The position numbers and the translations under genes are program-made. From positions 237,574 to 301,573 of the forward strand of contig SHZT01000003.1 in assembly GCA_009692185.1 (NCBI GenBank): a stretch of DNA of 64,000 nucleotides, in the 5' to 3' direction. Shown one piece after another: positions 27,202 through 36,171 of the stretch; the first letter of the stretch is position 1; each line of letters starts with the position of its first letter. Origin of the DNA: Gemmatimonadota bacterium. GTDB lineage: Bacteria > Gemmatimonadota > Gemmatimonadetes > Gemmatimonadales > GWC2-71-9. Below the pieces are notes generated by a model, which saw nothing but the letters and a program-made list of their open reading frames with translations, was not told the DNA's origin and did not search any database.

Positions 27202-29223
27202 GTGAACCCGACCCCGCTGGCCGGAAGCGGAGCCGCGTACCGGGAAGTGTTCGTTCCCGTAGACAATTCGCAGCACTCCGACTGGGCCGTTGACCGTGCC
27301 ATCGAGCTCTCTCGCAAGTTCCAGGGCCGCATTACCGGCAATCACGTGTATGCCGCGCGGCTCCATGACGTGCGATTCCGTCAGCTCGAGACCGGGCTTC
27401 CCGCGCAGTTCCAGACCGCCGAAGAGATCAAGCGTCAGCGCAAGATCCACGACAAGCTGATCGAGAAGGGCCTCCAGCTCATCGCGGACAGCTTCCTCGA
27501 CGCGGTCGGCAAGCGTGCCGAAGAGGCCGGCGTGGCGTTGACACGCCAGCTGCTCGAAGGCATCAACTATGAAGAAGTCGTGAATGAGGTGAACCGGGGC
27601 GAAGGCCGGCTCCCGGGCCTCATCGGCTTCGATCCGAACCGTGCAGCCGGGTACGACGGCGGCGAGCGCGTGCGAAGCGACGTGAAGCTCGGCGAGAACG
27701 GCCGAATCGTTGCCGAGGAAGAGGATGCGGCCGCCAAGCTGGTCGGGACCTCCGGTCGTCAGTACGACCTCATGGCGATTGGCGCCCACGGACTCGGCCG
27801 CCAGACGTATTCGCAGTTGGGCGGTATGGTCTCCCGCGTCCTGCGCGGCGTGAACAAGGACGTCCTGATCGTGCGGGACGACAGGCCGTTCGAGGGCGGC
27901 CGGTTCATGGTGTGCGTGGACGGCTCGTCCTACAGCTACCGGGCCATGAAGCAGGCCCTGGACTTGGCGCAGGCGTTCGGCGGGTCCCTTTATGTCTGTA
28001 GTGCTTTCGACGTCGAATACCACCACATCGTCTTCAACAACATCAAGGACGTGCTTTCCGTCCAGGCGTCGAAGGTCTTCAAGTTCGAGGAACAGGAAGA
28101 GCTCCACAACAACATCATCGACAAGGGTCTCCTCAAGCTCTGCCAGGCGAATCTCAAGCGGGCAGAGGTCATGGCGCAGGAGTACCCGGGCGTGCCGATC
28201 AAGACGCAGATCCTCATCGGCAAGCCCTTCCAGGTCATCATGCAGTGGGCGGAGGAGATCAAGCCGTCGCTCATGGTGCTCGCGCGGCATGGTGCCCACC
28301 GCATCGAGGGTACGGACTTGGGTTCCCAGGCCGAGAACCTCATGCGGCTCGCGCCCTGCAACACGCTGCTCATCGGCACCGTCGGCATTCGCCCGGAAGA
28401 CATTCCGTGGATCGAGGAAGACGGACAGGCGGGACTGCCGTGGGCCCCGGACGCCGAGGTCCGGATTCTCCGGGTGCCGCCGTTCGCGCAGGGCATCGCG
28501 CGGCGTGCGGTCGAGGAGTACGTACTCGAACAGTCCCCGGGTGAGCAGGGCATGACGGTCACCGGCAAGTGGCTGGACGAAGCCATTACGAAGCTGTTGC
28601 CCACGCACATGCAGCTCATCATGGGCATCGGCTCGGCTGAGGAAATCGCGCTGGCCGAAATCAAGGCTGGCGAGCAGATGAAGACGACGAAAGTCGTCGG
28701 CCACGACGACGACCCGGTTCCCGCCGTGGACGAAGTCGAGGTGAAATGCCCGGTGACCGGCCACGTGACCAGGCGTGCCCGTGTCGCCACAGATCCCATT
28801 CAATGGACGCAGGAAGCGTGGAACCGCCTGCAGCTGGTGCCGCTCATTGCGCGGCCGCTGGCGCGGAACACGGTCGAGCGGTTCTCCCGGAACCACGAGA
28901 TTTACCGGGTCACGACGATGGTCATGGACGAGAACAAGACGGCCATGATCGAGGCCGACGAGTTCGACGTGGACACGATGATGGTCATGTTCAACGAACT
29001 CCGCGCCAAACAGATCCGCGCCGAGGCCGAAGGCGGCGTCGGCATGTCCGACGAAATGCGGCGGTTCATTGAAGAGGCGAAGGCGGCGGGGATCACCCGG
29101 TGCCCGATCCGGGACATCGAGGAAAAAGTCGAAAAATGCCCCGTGGACTTCAAGCAGGTGACGCCGGAGCAGGCCAAGGCCGCCGTGGAGCGGTTGCTGC
29201 AACCCCAGGCGGGGGACGATTGA
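27202..29223 (+). CDS. Double universal-stress-protein with two PCP_red-like modules
   Basis: 673 residues in at least four parts. Two USP-like alpha/beta domains (about 13-225 with REVFVPVDNSQHSDWAVDRA and IGAHGLGRQTYSQLGGMVSR; about 230-400 with RFMVCVDGSSYSYRAMKQAL and LARHGAHRIEGTDLGSQAEN). Then a PCP_red-like module (about 413-470: PWAPDAEVRILRVPPFAQGI, ARRAVEEYVLEQ) and a second similar one (about 533-580: WTQEAWNRLQLVPLIARPL, ARNTVERFSR). The GTG start has AAGGA ten bases upstream. USP domains often bind ATP. The fusion suggests an adaptor or regulator of the complex formed by the other PCP_red proteins; the second module is less certain than the first. Confidence 0.8.
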   Translation: MNPTPLAGSGAAYREVFVPVDNSQHSDWAVDRAIELSRKFQGRITGNHVYAARLHDVRFRQLETGLPAQFQTAEEIKRQRKIHDKLIEKGLQLIADSFLDAVGKRAEEAGVALTRQLLEGINYEEVVNEVNRGEGRLPGLIGFDPNRAAGYDGGERVRSDVKLGENGRIVAEEEDAAAKLVGTSGRQYDLMAIGAHGLGRQTYSQLGGMVSRVLRGVNKDVLIVRDDRPFEGGRFMVCVDGSSYSYRAMKQALDLAQAFGGSLYVCSAFDVEYHHIVFNNIKDVLSVQASKVFKFEEQEELHNNIIDKGLLKLCQANLKRAEVMAQEYPGVPIKTQILIGKPFQVIMQWAEEIKPSLMVLARHGAHRIEGTDLGSQAENLMRLAPCNTLLIGTVGIRPEDIPWIEEDGQAGLPWAPDAEVRILRVPPFAQGIARRAVEEYVLEQSPGEQGMTVTGKWLDEAITKLLPTHMQLIMGIGSAEEIALAEIKAGEQMKTTKVVGHDDDPVPAVDEVEVKCPVTGHVTRRARVATDPIQWTQEAWNRLQLVPLIARPLARNTVERFSRNHEIYRVTTMVMDENKTAMIEADEFDVDTMMVMFNELRAKQIRAEAEGGVGMSDEMRRFIEEAKAAGITRCPIRDIEEKVEKCPVDFKQVTPEQAKAAVERLLQPQAGDD

Positions 29224-30572
29224 CCACGGCAGGTGCTTCACGGGTACTGCTGGAAGAGACCCTCACCGCGGAGCCGGAGCCGGAGCCGGCGGCGGGGGTG
29301 GGGCGGTATGTGCCCCATGTTGTCGCCTGGAACCTCACGCGACGCTGCAACCTCGAGTGCGCGCACTGCTACATCTCGGCGGGTCCCTCGGAAACCGCCG
29401 AAGGCGAGCTCTCGACCGAAGAAGTCCTTCGCATTGCCGGTGAAATCCTCTCGATGAATCCCGCGCCACTGTTCATTCTGTCTGGGGGCGAGCCCTTGCT
29501 CCGGCACGACCTGGCCGAGATTGCCCGGTTCGCCTCCAGCAGGGGTGCAACGGTCGTGGTTGGCACGAACGGCACGCTGCTGACCGACGAAAAGATCGCC
29601 GAGCTGAAGGACGCTGGGGTGACCGGCGTCGCGGTGAGCGTAGATTCGCTCGACCACAAGCACCATGACAATTTCCGCCATGGGAAGGGCGCGCTGGAGG
29701 CGACGACGACGGCGCTGGCCCGCCTAAAGGCCCACCGACTCGATTTCATTATTCAGACGACAGTGACCAAGGGAAACCGCGGTGAATTGTCGCGCCTTGT
29801 GGCGTGGTCTGCCGAGCAGGGCGCGGTGTCGTTCAACGCGTATTTCCTGGTGCCCACCGGGCGCGGCGCGCGGCTGTCGGACCTGAGCGCGGCGGAGTAC
29901 GAGGACGTGCTCGCCGAGCTGGTGCGGGAGCACGTGCGGTTCCAGGGGCGCATGCTGGTGCGCGCCAAGTGTGCGCCGCATTTCATGCGGCACGTACACC
30001 AGCAGACGCCCGACTCTCCGGTTCTCAACTACGAGACCCGCTGTCCCTGCGGAACCCAGTATTGCCGTATCACGCCCGACGGCAAATTGACTCCCTGCCC
30101 CTACCTGCCCGAGACGGCGGGTGACTTGAGGCAGGAGTCGTTCTCGTCGGTCTGGGGCGACTCGGCGTTGTTCCAGCGGATCCGCTCGGGGAAGCTGGGG
30201 GGCCGGTGCGGCGAGTGCGAGTATCGGGGCATATGCGGCGGTTGCCGCGCGCGGGCGTTCGCGGTCGAGGGGGATATCCTCGCGGCCGACCCGGCGTGCA
30301 ACTATCAGCCCACCGGCGCGCCGCTCATCGAGCGCCAGCGCTCGGTGACCTACGGTATGGAGGCTGGCCGCCAGCTGTCTTGGGCGCCTGACGCCGAAGA
30401 ACGCATCAAGCGCATTCCGTCATTCGTACGTGGTGTGGTGGTGTCACGGATCGAGGATTACGCCCGGCGCCGGGGCGCCACGGTCGTCACCCTCGAGCTG
30501 ATGCAGGAAGTCCGGAAGAGCCTGCCCGTGGATTTCTCCCAGCGCGCCCCGTTCTTTGCCACCGATGACTGA
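29220..30572 (+). CDS. Radical SAM/SPASM protein with C-terminal PCP_red-like domain
   Basis: 450 residues. The radical-SAM cluster motif is CNLECAHC (Cys43, 47, 50), with LFILSGGEPLLRHDLAEIA and SVDSLDHKHHDNFRHG typical of the NirJ/AhbD-like heme-modifying branch. A SPASM-type region carries further cysteines (CPCGTQYC, CGECEYRGICGGC, DPAC). Residues about 386-435 (LSWAPDAEERIKRIPSFVRG, VVVSRIEDYARRRGATVV) are a PCP_red-like domain. TTG at 29220 overlaps the preceding stop. A role in modifying heme or another tetrapyrrole, or in peptide/cofactor maturation, is inference from relatives and neighbours. Confidence 0.88.
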   Translation: MTTAGASRVLLEETLTAEPEPEPAAGVGRYVPHVVAWNLTRRCNLECAHCYISAGPSETAEGELSTEEVLRIAGEILSMNPAPLFILSGGEPLLRHDLAEIARFASSRGATVVVGTNGTLLTDEKIAELKDAGVTGVAVSVDSLDHKHHDNFRHGKGALEATTTALARLKAHRLDFIIQTTVTKGNRGELSRLVAWSAEQGAVSFNAYFLVPTGRGARLSDLSAAEYEDVLAELVREHVRFQGRMLVRAKCAPHFMRHVHQQTPDSPVLNYETRCPCGTQYCRITPDGKLTPCPYLPETAGDLRQESFSSVWGDSALFQRIRSGKLGGRCGECEYRGICGGCRARAFAVEGDILAADPACNYQPTGAPLIERQRSVTYGMEAGRQLSWAPDAEERIKRIPSFVRGVVVSRIEDYARRRGATVVTLELMQEVRKSLPVDFSQRAPFFATDD

Positions 30573-32259
30573 CCCGCTTTATCTGTTGCAGGCCGCCGCC
30601 GACACGGCGGGCGCCTACGGGAGGTTCCCCGGCATCGGTGCACGGAACGCCGTCTGGATCGCGGCGCAGGTGCACCTGATGTTCGCCGCGTTCGTCCTCG
30701 GCGTGCCGATGTTCGCCGTCGTCACCGAGCTCATCGGCATCGTCACGAAGGACTACAAGTACGACAAGATGTCCAAGGAGTTCACCCGGCTCCTGGTGTT
30801 CGCCTACAGCGCCACGGCGCTCTGGGGCGGCGTCCTGCTGTTCTTTCTGACCACGCTGTACCCCAAGTTCTGGGGGTACATGGCCCGGCTCTTCGGGCCG
30901 TCCATGTGGGTCTACATCGGGATCTTCTTCTTCGAGTCGTTCACCCTTTACCTCTACTACTACGGCTGGGATCGCTGGAACCACGGCCGCGCGAAGTGGG
31001 GGCACTGGGGGCTCGGCGTCCTGCTCAACGTGTGGGGCACGACCGTGATGTTCATCGCCAACGGGTGGCTGACATTCATGATGTCGCCGCCCGCTGGCGT
31101 CACCGCCGAGACGCTCCCGGAGCAGATCGGCCTGGCGAACGCGCTGATGAACATGACGTGGATGCCGATCAACATTCACCGATTGATCGGCAACGCCGTG
31201 TTCGGCGGCGCGGTGGTCGCCGCCTACGCGGGCTACCGATTCCTTGCGGCGAAGACTGACGAGGAGCGGGCCCACTACGACTGGATGGGGTACGTTGGGA
31301 ACTTCATCGCGATTTCGACCTTCATCGTGTTGCCGTTCGCCGGGTACTACCTGGGTCGTGAGATCTATGAGTACAACCAGACCATGGGCATCACCATGAT
31401 GGGCGGCTTCATGAGCTGGCTGTGGATCGTGCAGGCCGTGCTCATCGGCATGCTGTTCCTCGCGGCGAACTACTACCTGTGGCTCGGGATGGGCCGTATT
31501 CCGGGCGCGGAACGGTTCGTGCCCTATACCAAGTGGATGCTGTTGCTGCTCCTCCTCTGCTGGCTGGTGTGGGCGACGCCCCACACCATGCTCGCCAGCC
31601 GCGAGGAGATGGCGGCGATGGGCGGGTCCAGTCACCCGTTCCTGAACGTGCTGGGCCTGATGAGCGCGAAGAACACCGCCGTGAACATCATGATCCTGAC
31701 CACCTTCTTGTCGTTCCTCATGTACCGGCGGGCCAACGTGCGGCCGACGGTGTCGTGGGCGAAGAACGGGACGCTGGTCCAGGGGGCCATGTTCGGCCTG
31801 GCGGCGGCGGTCGTGCTTTTCTACGGGGTGTACGGGTACTTCGTGGAATCGATCGTCCGCATCGGCTTCAGTGTCTACCAGGTGGCCGCGGTGATCCTCT
31901 GCATCGTGGGCGTCACCGTCATCGACGTTCTCCTGGGCCGCGGGGCCCAGTCGCGCGGCGAGATTCGCTGGGGCCAGATGCCGGACCGCTCGCAGTACGC
32001 GCTGTTCGTGCTGGCGATCACGTTCACCTGGCTCATGGGGCTCATGGGATTCGCCCGCAGCGGCATCCGGCAGCACTGGCACGTGTATGAGGTCATGCGT
32101 GACACGAGTACTTACGCCTCGACGCCCGGGCTGGGCTACGCGGCGAACATGATCACGGCGTGCGTCGTGATCTTCCTGAGCCTGGTGTCGGTCATCTTCT
32201 GGCTCGGCGGCCTCGCGGAGAGCGCGGCACACAAGCCGAAGCCGGCGTCGGGAGACTGA
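30565..32259 (+). CDS. CydA-like oxidase subunit, cytochrome c-linked class suspected
   Basis: 564 residues with about 13 membrane helices. CydA hallmarks include the heme-ligand His37 (AQVHLMFAAFVLG), FFESFTLYLYYYGWDRW, ANGWLTFMMSPP and His205 (INIHRLIGNAVFGG). The quinol-loop motif GRQPW of canonical bd oxidases is not present, there is no cydB, and the protein has extra C-terminal helices. It is followed directly by c-type cytochrome genes. This fits bd-superfamily members fed by cytochrome c rather than quinol (described as OR-C/OR-N types in the literature). Oxygen as substrate is likely but not certain. The ATG overlaps the end of the radical-SAM gene. Confidence 0.82.
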   Translation: MTDPLYLLQAAADTAGAYGRFPGIGARNAVWIAAQVHLMFAAFVLGVPMFAVVTELIGIVTKDYKYDKMSKEFTRLLVFAYSATALWGGVLLFFLTTLYPKFWGYMARLFGPSMWVYIGIFFFESFTLYLYYYGWDRWNHGRAKWGHWGLGVLLNVWGTTVMFIANGWLTFMMSPPAGVTAETLPEQIGLANALMNMTWMPINIHRLIGNAVFGGAVVAAYAGYRFLAAKTDEERAHYDWMGYVGNFIAISTFIVLPFAGYYLGREIYEYNQTMGITMMGGFMSWLWIVQAVLIGMLFLAANYYLWLGMGRIPGAERFVPYTKWMLLLLLLCWLVWATPHTMLASREEMAAMGGSSHPFLNVLGLMSAKNTAVNIMILTTFLSFLMYRRANVRPTVSWAKNGTLVQGAMFGLAAAVVLFYGVYGYFVESIVRIGFSVYQVAAVILCIVGVTVIDVLLGRGAQSRGEIRWGQMPDRSQYALFVLAITFTWLMGLMGFARSGIRQHWHVYEVMRDTSTYASTPGLGYAANMITACVVIFLSLVSVIFWLGGLAESAAHKPKPASGD

Positions 32260-32262
32260 GCC

Positions 32263-33048
32263 ATGTGGCAGACTAACCTCAAGGTGCTGACCGTCGGTGC
32301 GCTGGTCCTCGGGTTCTTCACGATGGTCGCCCATATCGTGCCACAGCAGGCGTCGGAAGTTCCGGAAGTGCTGACGCTTGGCGCCGGGGCGACGCCCGAG
32401 ATGCTGGCGGCGGCCGGCGAAAAGATCTTCAGTGGGGCAGGCGGTTGCACCTCGTGTCACGGGCTCGGAACGCGCGCTCCCAATCTCGTCACTGACGAAA
32501 GAGGCGCGGGGCCGATCGGCGCGCGCTGCGGCAAACAGGAAGCGGGCAAGGACTGCAAGACGTACCTGTGGGAGGCGCTGACGGCGCCCGCTGCGTTCGT
32601 GGTGAAAGGTTACCAGCCCATCATGCTGGACCAGCGGCGTACCCTGTCGGTCGACCAGATCTGGGCGCTGGTCGCGTACCTCGAGTCCAACGGCGGTGAA
32701 GTCACGGTCACCGGCCAGGACATCGTGGACGCGCAGGCGGCGGCTGGCGCGCCCAAACCCGCGGCGGCTCCCGCCGGTGAAAGGATCGACGCGGTCGCAG
32801 TCTTGGGCGAATTCGGCTGCAGCGCCTGCCACAAGCTCAAGGGGGAAGGGGGCGAAATCGGGCCCGCGTTCGACGGCATGGGCGGTCGCCTGACGAAGGA
32901 CTACCTCCGCGAGGCGATCGTGGATCCCAAGGCGAAGGTCGCGAAGGGGTACGAGGAGAACAAGGACATGATGCCCGTCGCTTTCGGTGAGCAGCTCACG
33001 AAAGAGCAGCTGAACGCACTGATCGATTACCTGGCGAGCCTCAAATGA
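32263..33048 (+). CDS. Membrane-anchored diheme cytochrome c
   Basis: 261 residues: an N-terminal membrane anchor (VLTVGALVLGFFTMVAHIV), then two cytochrome c domains with CTSCH (Cys62-His66) and CSACH (Cys186-His190) and later methionines (PIMLD; MMPVAF) as possible sixth ligands. An Ala/Pro linker joins the domains. It begins four bases after the CydA-like gene and overlaps the next gene by ATGA. Likely the electron donor or an integral subunit of that oxidase. Confidence 0.92.
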   Translation: MWQTNLKVLTVGALVLGFFTMVAHIVPQQASEVPEVLTLGAGATPEMLAAAGEKIFSGAGGCTSCHGLGTRAPNLVTDERGAGPIGARCGKQEAGKDCKTYLWEALTAPAAFVVKGYQPIMLDQRRTLSVDQIWALVAYLESNGGEVTVTGQDIVDAQAAAGAPKPAAAPAGERIDAVAVLGEFGCSACHKLKGEGGEIGPAFDGMGGRLTKDYLREAIVDPKAKVAKGYEENKDMMPVAFGEQLTKEQLNALIDYLASLK

Positions 33049-33857
33049 GCCAACGCAGCGGCCTTCCGTTCTGGCCCCGCCACGCCTTCTGGCAAGGGGT
33101 CGCCCTCACCATCGTGGCATACGTGCTTTTCGACTGGGGGATTCCCGCCCTCCGGTTCGTCGGGATTCCCAGCGCGCCCGTGCCCAACAGCGTGGTGGTT
33201 GAGTTCATGTTCATCGCGCTGATCGGCATCTTCATGTACGTGAGCGAGAACGAGGCGCGGTGGGCCGAGTTCAAGCAGCCGATCCAGTCCGCGCTGGTGA
33301 ACCGCGACAAGAAATGGCTGCGCAGTTCGCTGTTGGTAGTCCTGCCGCTGTTCGTGGGGTTCATGACGTTCGAGTCGACCAGACCGCGCGTCACCGCGGA
33401 CATCCAGCCGCGGTCCATCCATCCCGCGCCGCCCACCTCGATCACATTCCGGAACAAGACCATCCAGCTCGCGGGTCTCGAGAACCCGCTCCGGAAGCAG
33501 GGGAACCTGGAAGATCACATGAAGGAAGGCCGGCGCGTCTACTATCAGAACTGCCTGCCCTGTCACGGTGACCTCCTCGACGGCAAGGGTCATTTCGGCT
33601 TGGGGTTCAGCCCAACGCCGCTCGCCTTCGACGGGGGCAATCTCCCCCTGCTCACCGAGAGCTTCGTGTTCTGGCGGGTGGCCAAGGGCGGGCCCGGACT
33701 TCCCAAGGAAGGGACCCCCTGGAACTCCGCCATGCCCGTATGGGAAGACTTCCTGACCGAAGACGAGATCTGGTCGGTCATCATCTTCCTGTATGACCAG
33801 GCCGGGTTCAAGCCGCGGGCCTGGGAAGCAGAAGGGAAGGAGGCCGCGCATGAATAG
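33045..33857 (+). CDS. Membrane protein with C-terminal cytochrome c domain
   Basis: 270 residues. Three hydrophobic segments precede the heme domain (VALTIVAYVLFDWGIPALRF, VVVEFMFIALIGIFMYVSE, SLLVVLPLFVGFMTF). The periplasmic C-terminal domain holds one CLPCH site (Cys170-His174) with SAMPVW as the likely sixth-ligand region. Overlaps its neighbours on both sides. Probably part of the same oxidase/cytochrome complex. Confidence 0.88.
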   Translation: MSQRSGLPFWPRHAFWQGVALTIVAYVLFDWGIPALRFVGIPSAPVPNSVVVEFMFIALIGIFMYVSENEARWAEFKQPIQSALVNRDKKWLRSSLLVVLPLFVGFMTFESTRPRVTADIQPRSIHPAPPTSITFRNKTIQLAGLENPLRKQGNLEDHMKEGRRVYYQNCLPCHGDLLDGKGHFGLGFSPTPLAFDGGNLPLLTESFVFWRVAKGGPGLPKEGTPWNSAMPVWEDFLTEDEIWSVIIFLYDQAGFKPRAWEAEGKEAAHE

Positions 33858-35436
33858 GGCAACGGCAGGGCGGTACGGCGGTAAGGCGGCAGGAGTCATC
33901 TTCGGGGCCGCGTTGCTGCTTACCGGCTTCCCGGCCGACCGCCTTTCCGCGCAGGACGTCCAGCGCGGCAAGGTCGTCTATGACAAGTGGTGCATGGGTT
34001 GCCACGGAGAGACGGGCTTGGGCGACGGCCCGGCGGCCAAGTTCATGCTGCCGCCGCCTCGCGACTTCACCGGCGCCAAGTACCAGATCCGCACGACGGC
34101 CAGTGGTGAACTGCCGGCCGACGCCGACATCGAGCGAGTCGTAGCGGAGGGCATGCCGGGCACCGCGATGCCCGAGTGGAAATCCAAGCTGTCGGGCGCG
34201 GAGCAGAAGGACGTCGTGGCCTACGTCAAGTCGCTCTCGACCTTCTTCGAGGGCGCCCAGCCGCCGGCGGTCGTGGCGTTCGGCAAGGCGCCGGGCGGCG
34301 GAGCGGACGCGATTGCCGACGGGGGAAAGACCTTCGAGAAGCTCGAGTGCTTCAAGTGTCACGGCATGAGCGGGCGCGGCAACGGCAAGTCCTCTCCCAC
34401 GCTCAAGGACGACTGGGACTTCCCGATTCGGGCCGCCAACCTGTCGCAGAACTGGAATTTCAACGGCGGCGGGGCGGTCGAGGATATCTACCGCCGGATG
34501 CGGACCGGGCTCGACGGCACGCCGATGCCATCGTTCTCCGACGCGCTCGACGCGAAGGTCATCACCGACGAGCAACTCTGGCACGTGGCGCAGTACGTGC
34601 GGAGCCTTTCCCCCGAGGAGTCCCCGCCCGCGGTCCGCGAGGTGATCCGCGCGGCCCCGGTGGCGCAGGGAGCGGCCCTCCCGGCGGGCCCGGACGACAG
34701 CACGTGGTCTCGCGCCGAACCGTCTTTCATTCCGATGGTTGGGCAGATCATCGCCAAGCCCCGGTGGTTCGCCCCGAGCGTGACGGGTATCTGGGTCCAG
34801 TCCATGCACGACGGCAACAAGCTCGCCGTGCGCGTGTCCTGGGATGACGGGTCGAAGAGCCCGGACCCCGCTTGGGACGAATGGATGGCCCGCCTGGTCA
34901 AGTCCGTAACCGACGCCGATGGCGCCCTCACGCCCGCGCAGGGGCCGGACCGGTTTTGGGTCCAGTTTCCCAAGCGGGTTACGGATGAGGCCGAACGGCC
35001 CTACTTTCTTGGCGGTAATACTCGGCGCCCGGTGTATCTTTGGCGCTGGGCGAGCACGCCGGACGCCTCGGAAGAAGGGACCGGCACGGGGCTCGGGCGG
35101 TTTGCGGCGCTTTCCGGTGCATCGGAGATGACCCACGCCGCGTCGTTCACCGACGGGCGGTGGCACGTGCAGTTCACCCGGGCGCTGGTGCCCGCAGACA
35201 CGACGGCCTCGCCGACGTTCGGCGTCGGCCGGGCTATTCCGATCGCCTTTTTCGCCGGAGACGGCTCGAACGGCGAAACTGGAGCCCGGGGGGCAGTCAG
35301 CGCCTGGTATGCCATCTATCTTGATGTCCCGACGCCGCCCACGGTGTACGTGATGCCGTTGGTCGCGGTCCTGCTGACGGCTGGCTTGGGTCTCGTGGTC
35401 GTATGGCGGGCTCAACAGCAGAATCGGAAGTCGTGA
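33850..35436 (+). CDS. Diheme cytochrome c fused to ethylbenzene-dehydrogenase-gamma-like domain
   Basis: 528 residues: signal peptide (GVIFGAALLLTGFPADRLSAQ), two cytochrome c domains (CMGCH, Cys48-His52; CFKCH, Cys167-His171), a beta-rich domain from about 290 to 490 (WVQSMHDGNKLAVRVSWDD ... WHVQFTRALVPAD) resembling the heme b-binding gamma subunit of ethylbenzene dehydrogenase and related DMSO-reductase-family enzymes, and a C-terminal anchor (VYVMPLVAVLLTAGLGLVVV). Together these could bind three hemes in one periplasmic electron wire. No molybdenum enzyme is encoded nearby, so the gamma-like domain is out of its usual setting. Confidence 0.82.
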   Translation: MNRATAGRYGGKAAGVIFGAALLLTGFPADRLSAQDVQRGKVVYDKWCMGCHGETGLGDGPAAKFMLPPPRDFTGAKYQIRTTASGELPADADIERVVAEGMPGTAMPEWKSKLSGAEQKDVVAYVKSLSTFFEGAQPPAVVAFGKAPGGGADAIADGGKTFEKLECFKCHGMSGRGNGKSSPTLKDDWDFPIRAANLSQNWNFNGGGAVEDIYRRMRTGLDGTPMPSFSDALDAKVITDEQLWHVAQYVRSLSPEESPPAVREVIRAAPVAQGAALPAGPDDSTWSRAEPSFIPMVGQIIAKPRWFAPSVTGIWVQSMHDGNKLAVRVSWDDGSKSPDPAWDEWMARLVKSVTDADGALTPAQGPDRFWVQFPKRVTDEAERPYFLGGNTRRPVYLWRWASTPDASEEGTGTGLGRFAALSGASEMTHAASFTDGRWHVQFTRALVPADTTASPTFGVGRAIPIAFFAGDGSNGETGARGAVSAWYAIYLDVPTPPTVYVMPLVAVLLTAGLGLVVVWRAQQQNRKS

Positions 35437-35453
35437 AACTCATTGGAGGAGTG

Positions 35454-36158
35454 ATGAAGAGACTCGCGCGCTATACCCTGACGCTCGCCTTCGCCGTAAC
35501 CGGCGCCACGCAGTTGCTGGCGCAGGGCGCCGTCACCGGGACCGTCAAGTTCACAGGGGCCGCACCGGCGAACCCGAAGATCGACATGGCGGAGGAGCCG
35601 ATCTGCAAGGCGAAGTACACGACCGCCCCGACCGACCCCGTCGTGGTGGTGAACAAGGGCGGCCTTGGCAACGTGTTCATTTCGGTGACGAGCGGGCTTC
35701 CGGCGGGCGCGAAGGCTGCGGCCCCGTCCACGCCGGGGACGATTGACCAGCAGGGATGCCTCTACCACCCCCGCGTGTTCGGTGTCATGGCCGGCCAGAG
35801 CATCGAGATCAAGAATAGTGATGCCGTGTTGCACAACATCAAGGCCATGCCCAAGAAGAACCGCGGCTTCAACATCAGCCAGCCGACGGCGGGCATGAAG
35901 ACGATGAAGACGTTTCCGGTCGCCGAGGCGGCGGTGCCGTTCGAGTGCAATGTGCACGGCTGGATGAAGGCGAAAGTATTCGTGATGGACACGCCCTATT
36001 TCGCCGTATCCGACGAGAACGGGGCGTTCAGCCTCAAGGGCCTGCCCGCGGGCACCTACACGCTCGAGGCCTGGCACGAGAAGTACGGCACGAAGACGGC
36101 GACCGTGACGGTCACGGCGACGGGCGGCACGGCGACGTTCACCTTCGCAGCCAGCTGA
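35454..36158 (+). CDS. Exported cupredoxin with C-terminal carboxypeptidase-regulatory-like domain
   Basis: 234 residues with a signal peptide (YTLTLAFAVTGATQLLAQ), a plastocyanin-like domain with copper ligands His127 (VLHNIKAMP), Cys165, His168 and Met171 (FECNVHGWMKAKVF), then a short beta domain (GAFSLKGLPAGTYTLEAWHE) of the CarboxypepD_reg type. GGAGG stands five bases before the ATG. Placed between the cytochromes and coxB, it may carry electrons to the terminal oxidase. Confidence 0.85.
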   Translation: MKRLARYTLTLAFAVTGATQLLAQGAVTGTVKFTGAAPANPKIDMAEEPICKAKYTTAPTDPVVVVNKGGLGNVFISVTSGLPAGAKAAAPSTPGTIDQQGCLYHPRVFGVMAGQSIEIKNSDAVLHNIKAMPKKNRGFNISQPTAGMKTMKTFPVAEAAVPFECNVHGWMKAKVFVMDTPYFAVSDENGAFSLKGLPAGTYTLEAWHEKYGTKTATVTVTATGGTATFTFAAS

Positions 36159-36171
36159 GGAGGCCCGGCAC

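Noticed and set aside
27121..29241. 706-codon open frame antisense to the USP gene
   Set aside because: His/Arg/Asp-rich composition without domains; the plus-strand frame encodes recognisable USP and PCP_red-like modules.
25505..30572. Chlorophyll or bacteriochlorophyll synthesis genes
   Set aside because: Only the small PCP_red-like domain is shared; the catalytic parts of BchB, BchN and BchL are absent and the Mrp protein is not BchL.
30487..32832. 781-codon open frame antisense to the CydA-like gene
   Set aside because: Composition is typical of an antisense shadow of membrane helices; no domain or ribosome site.
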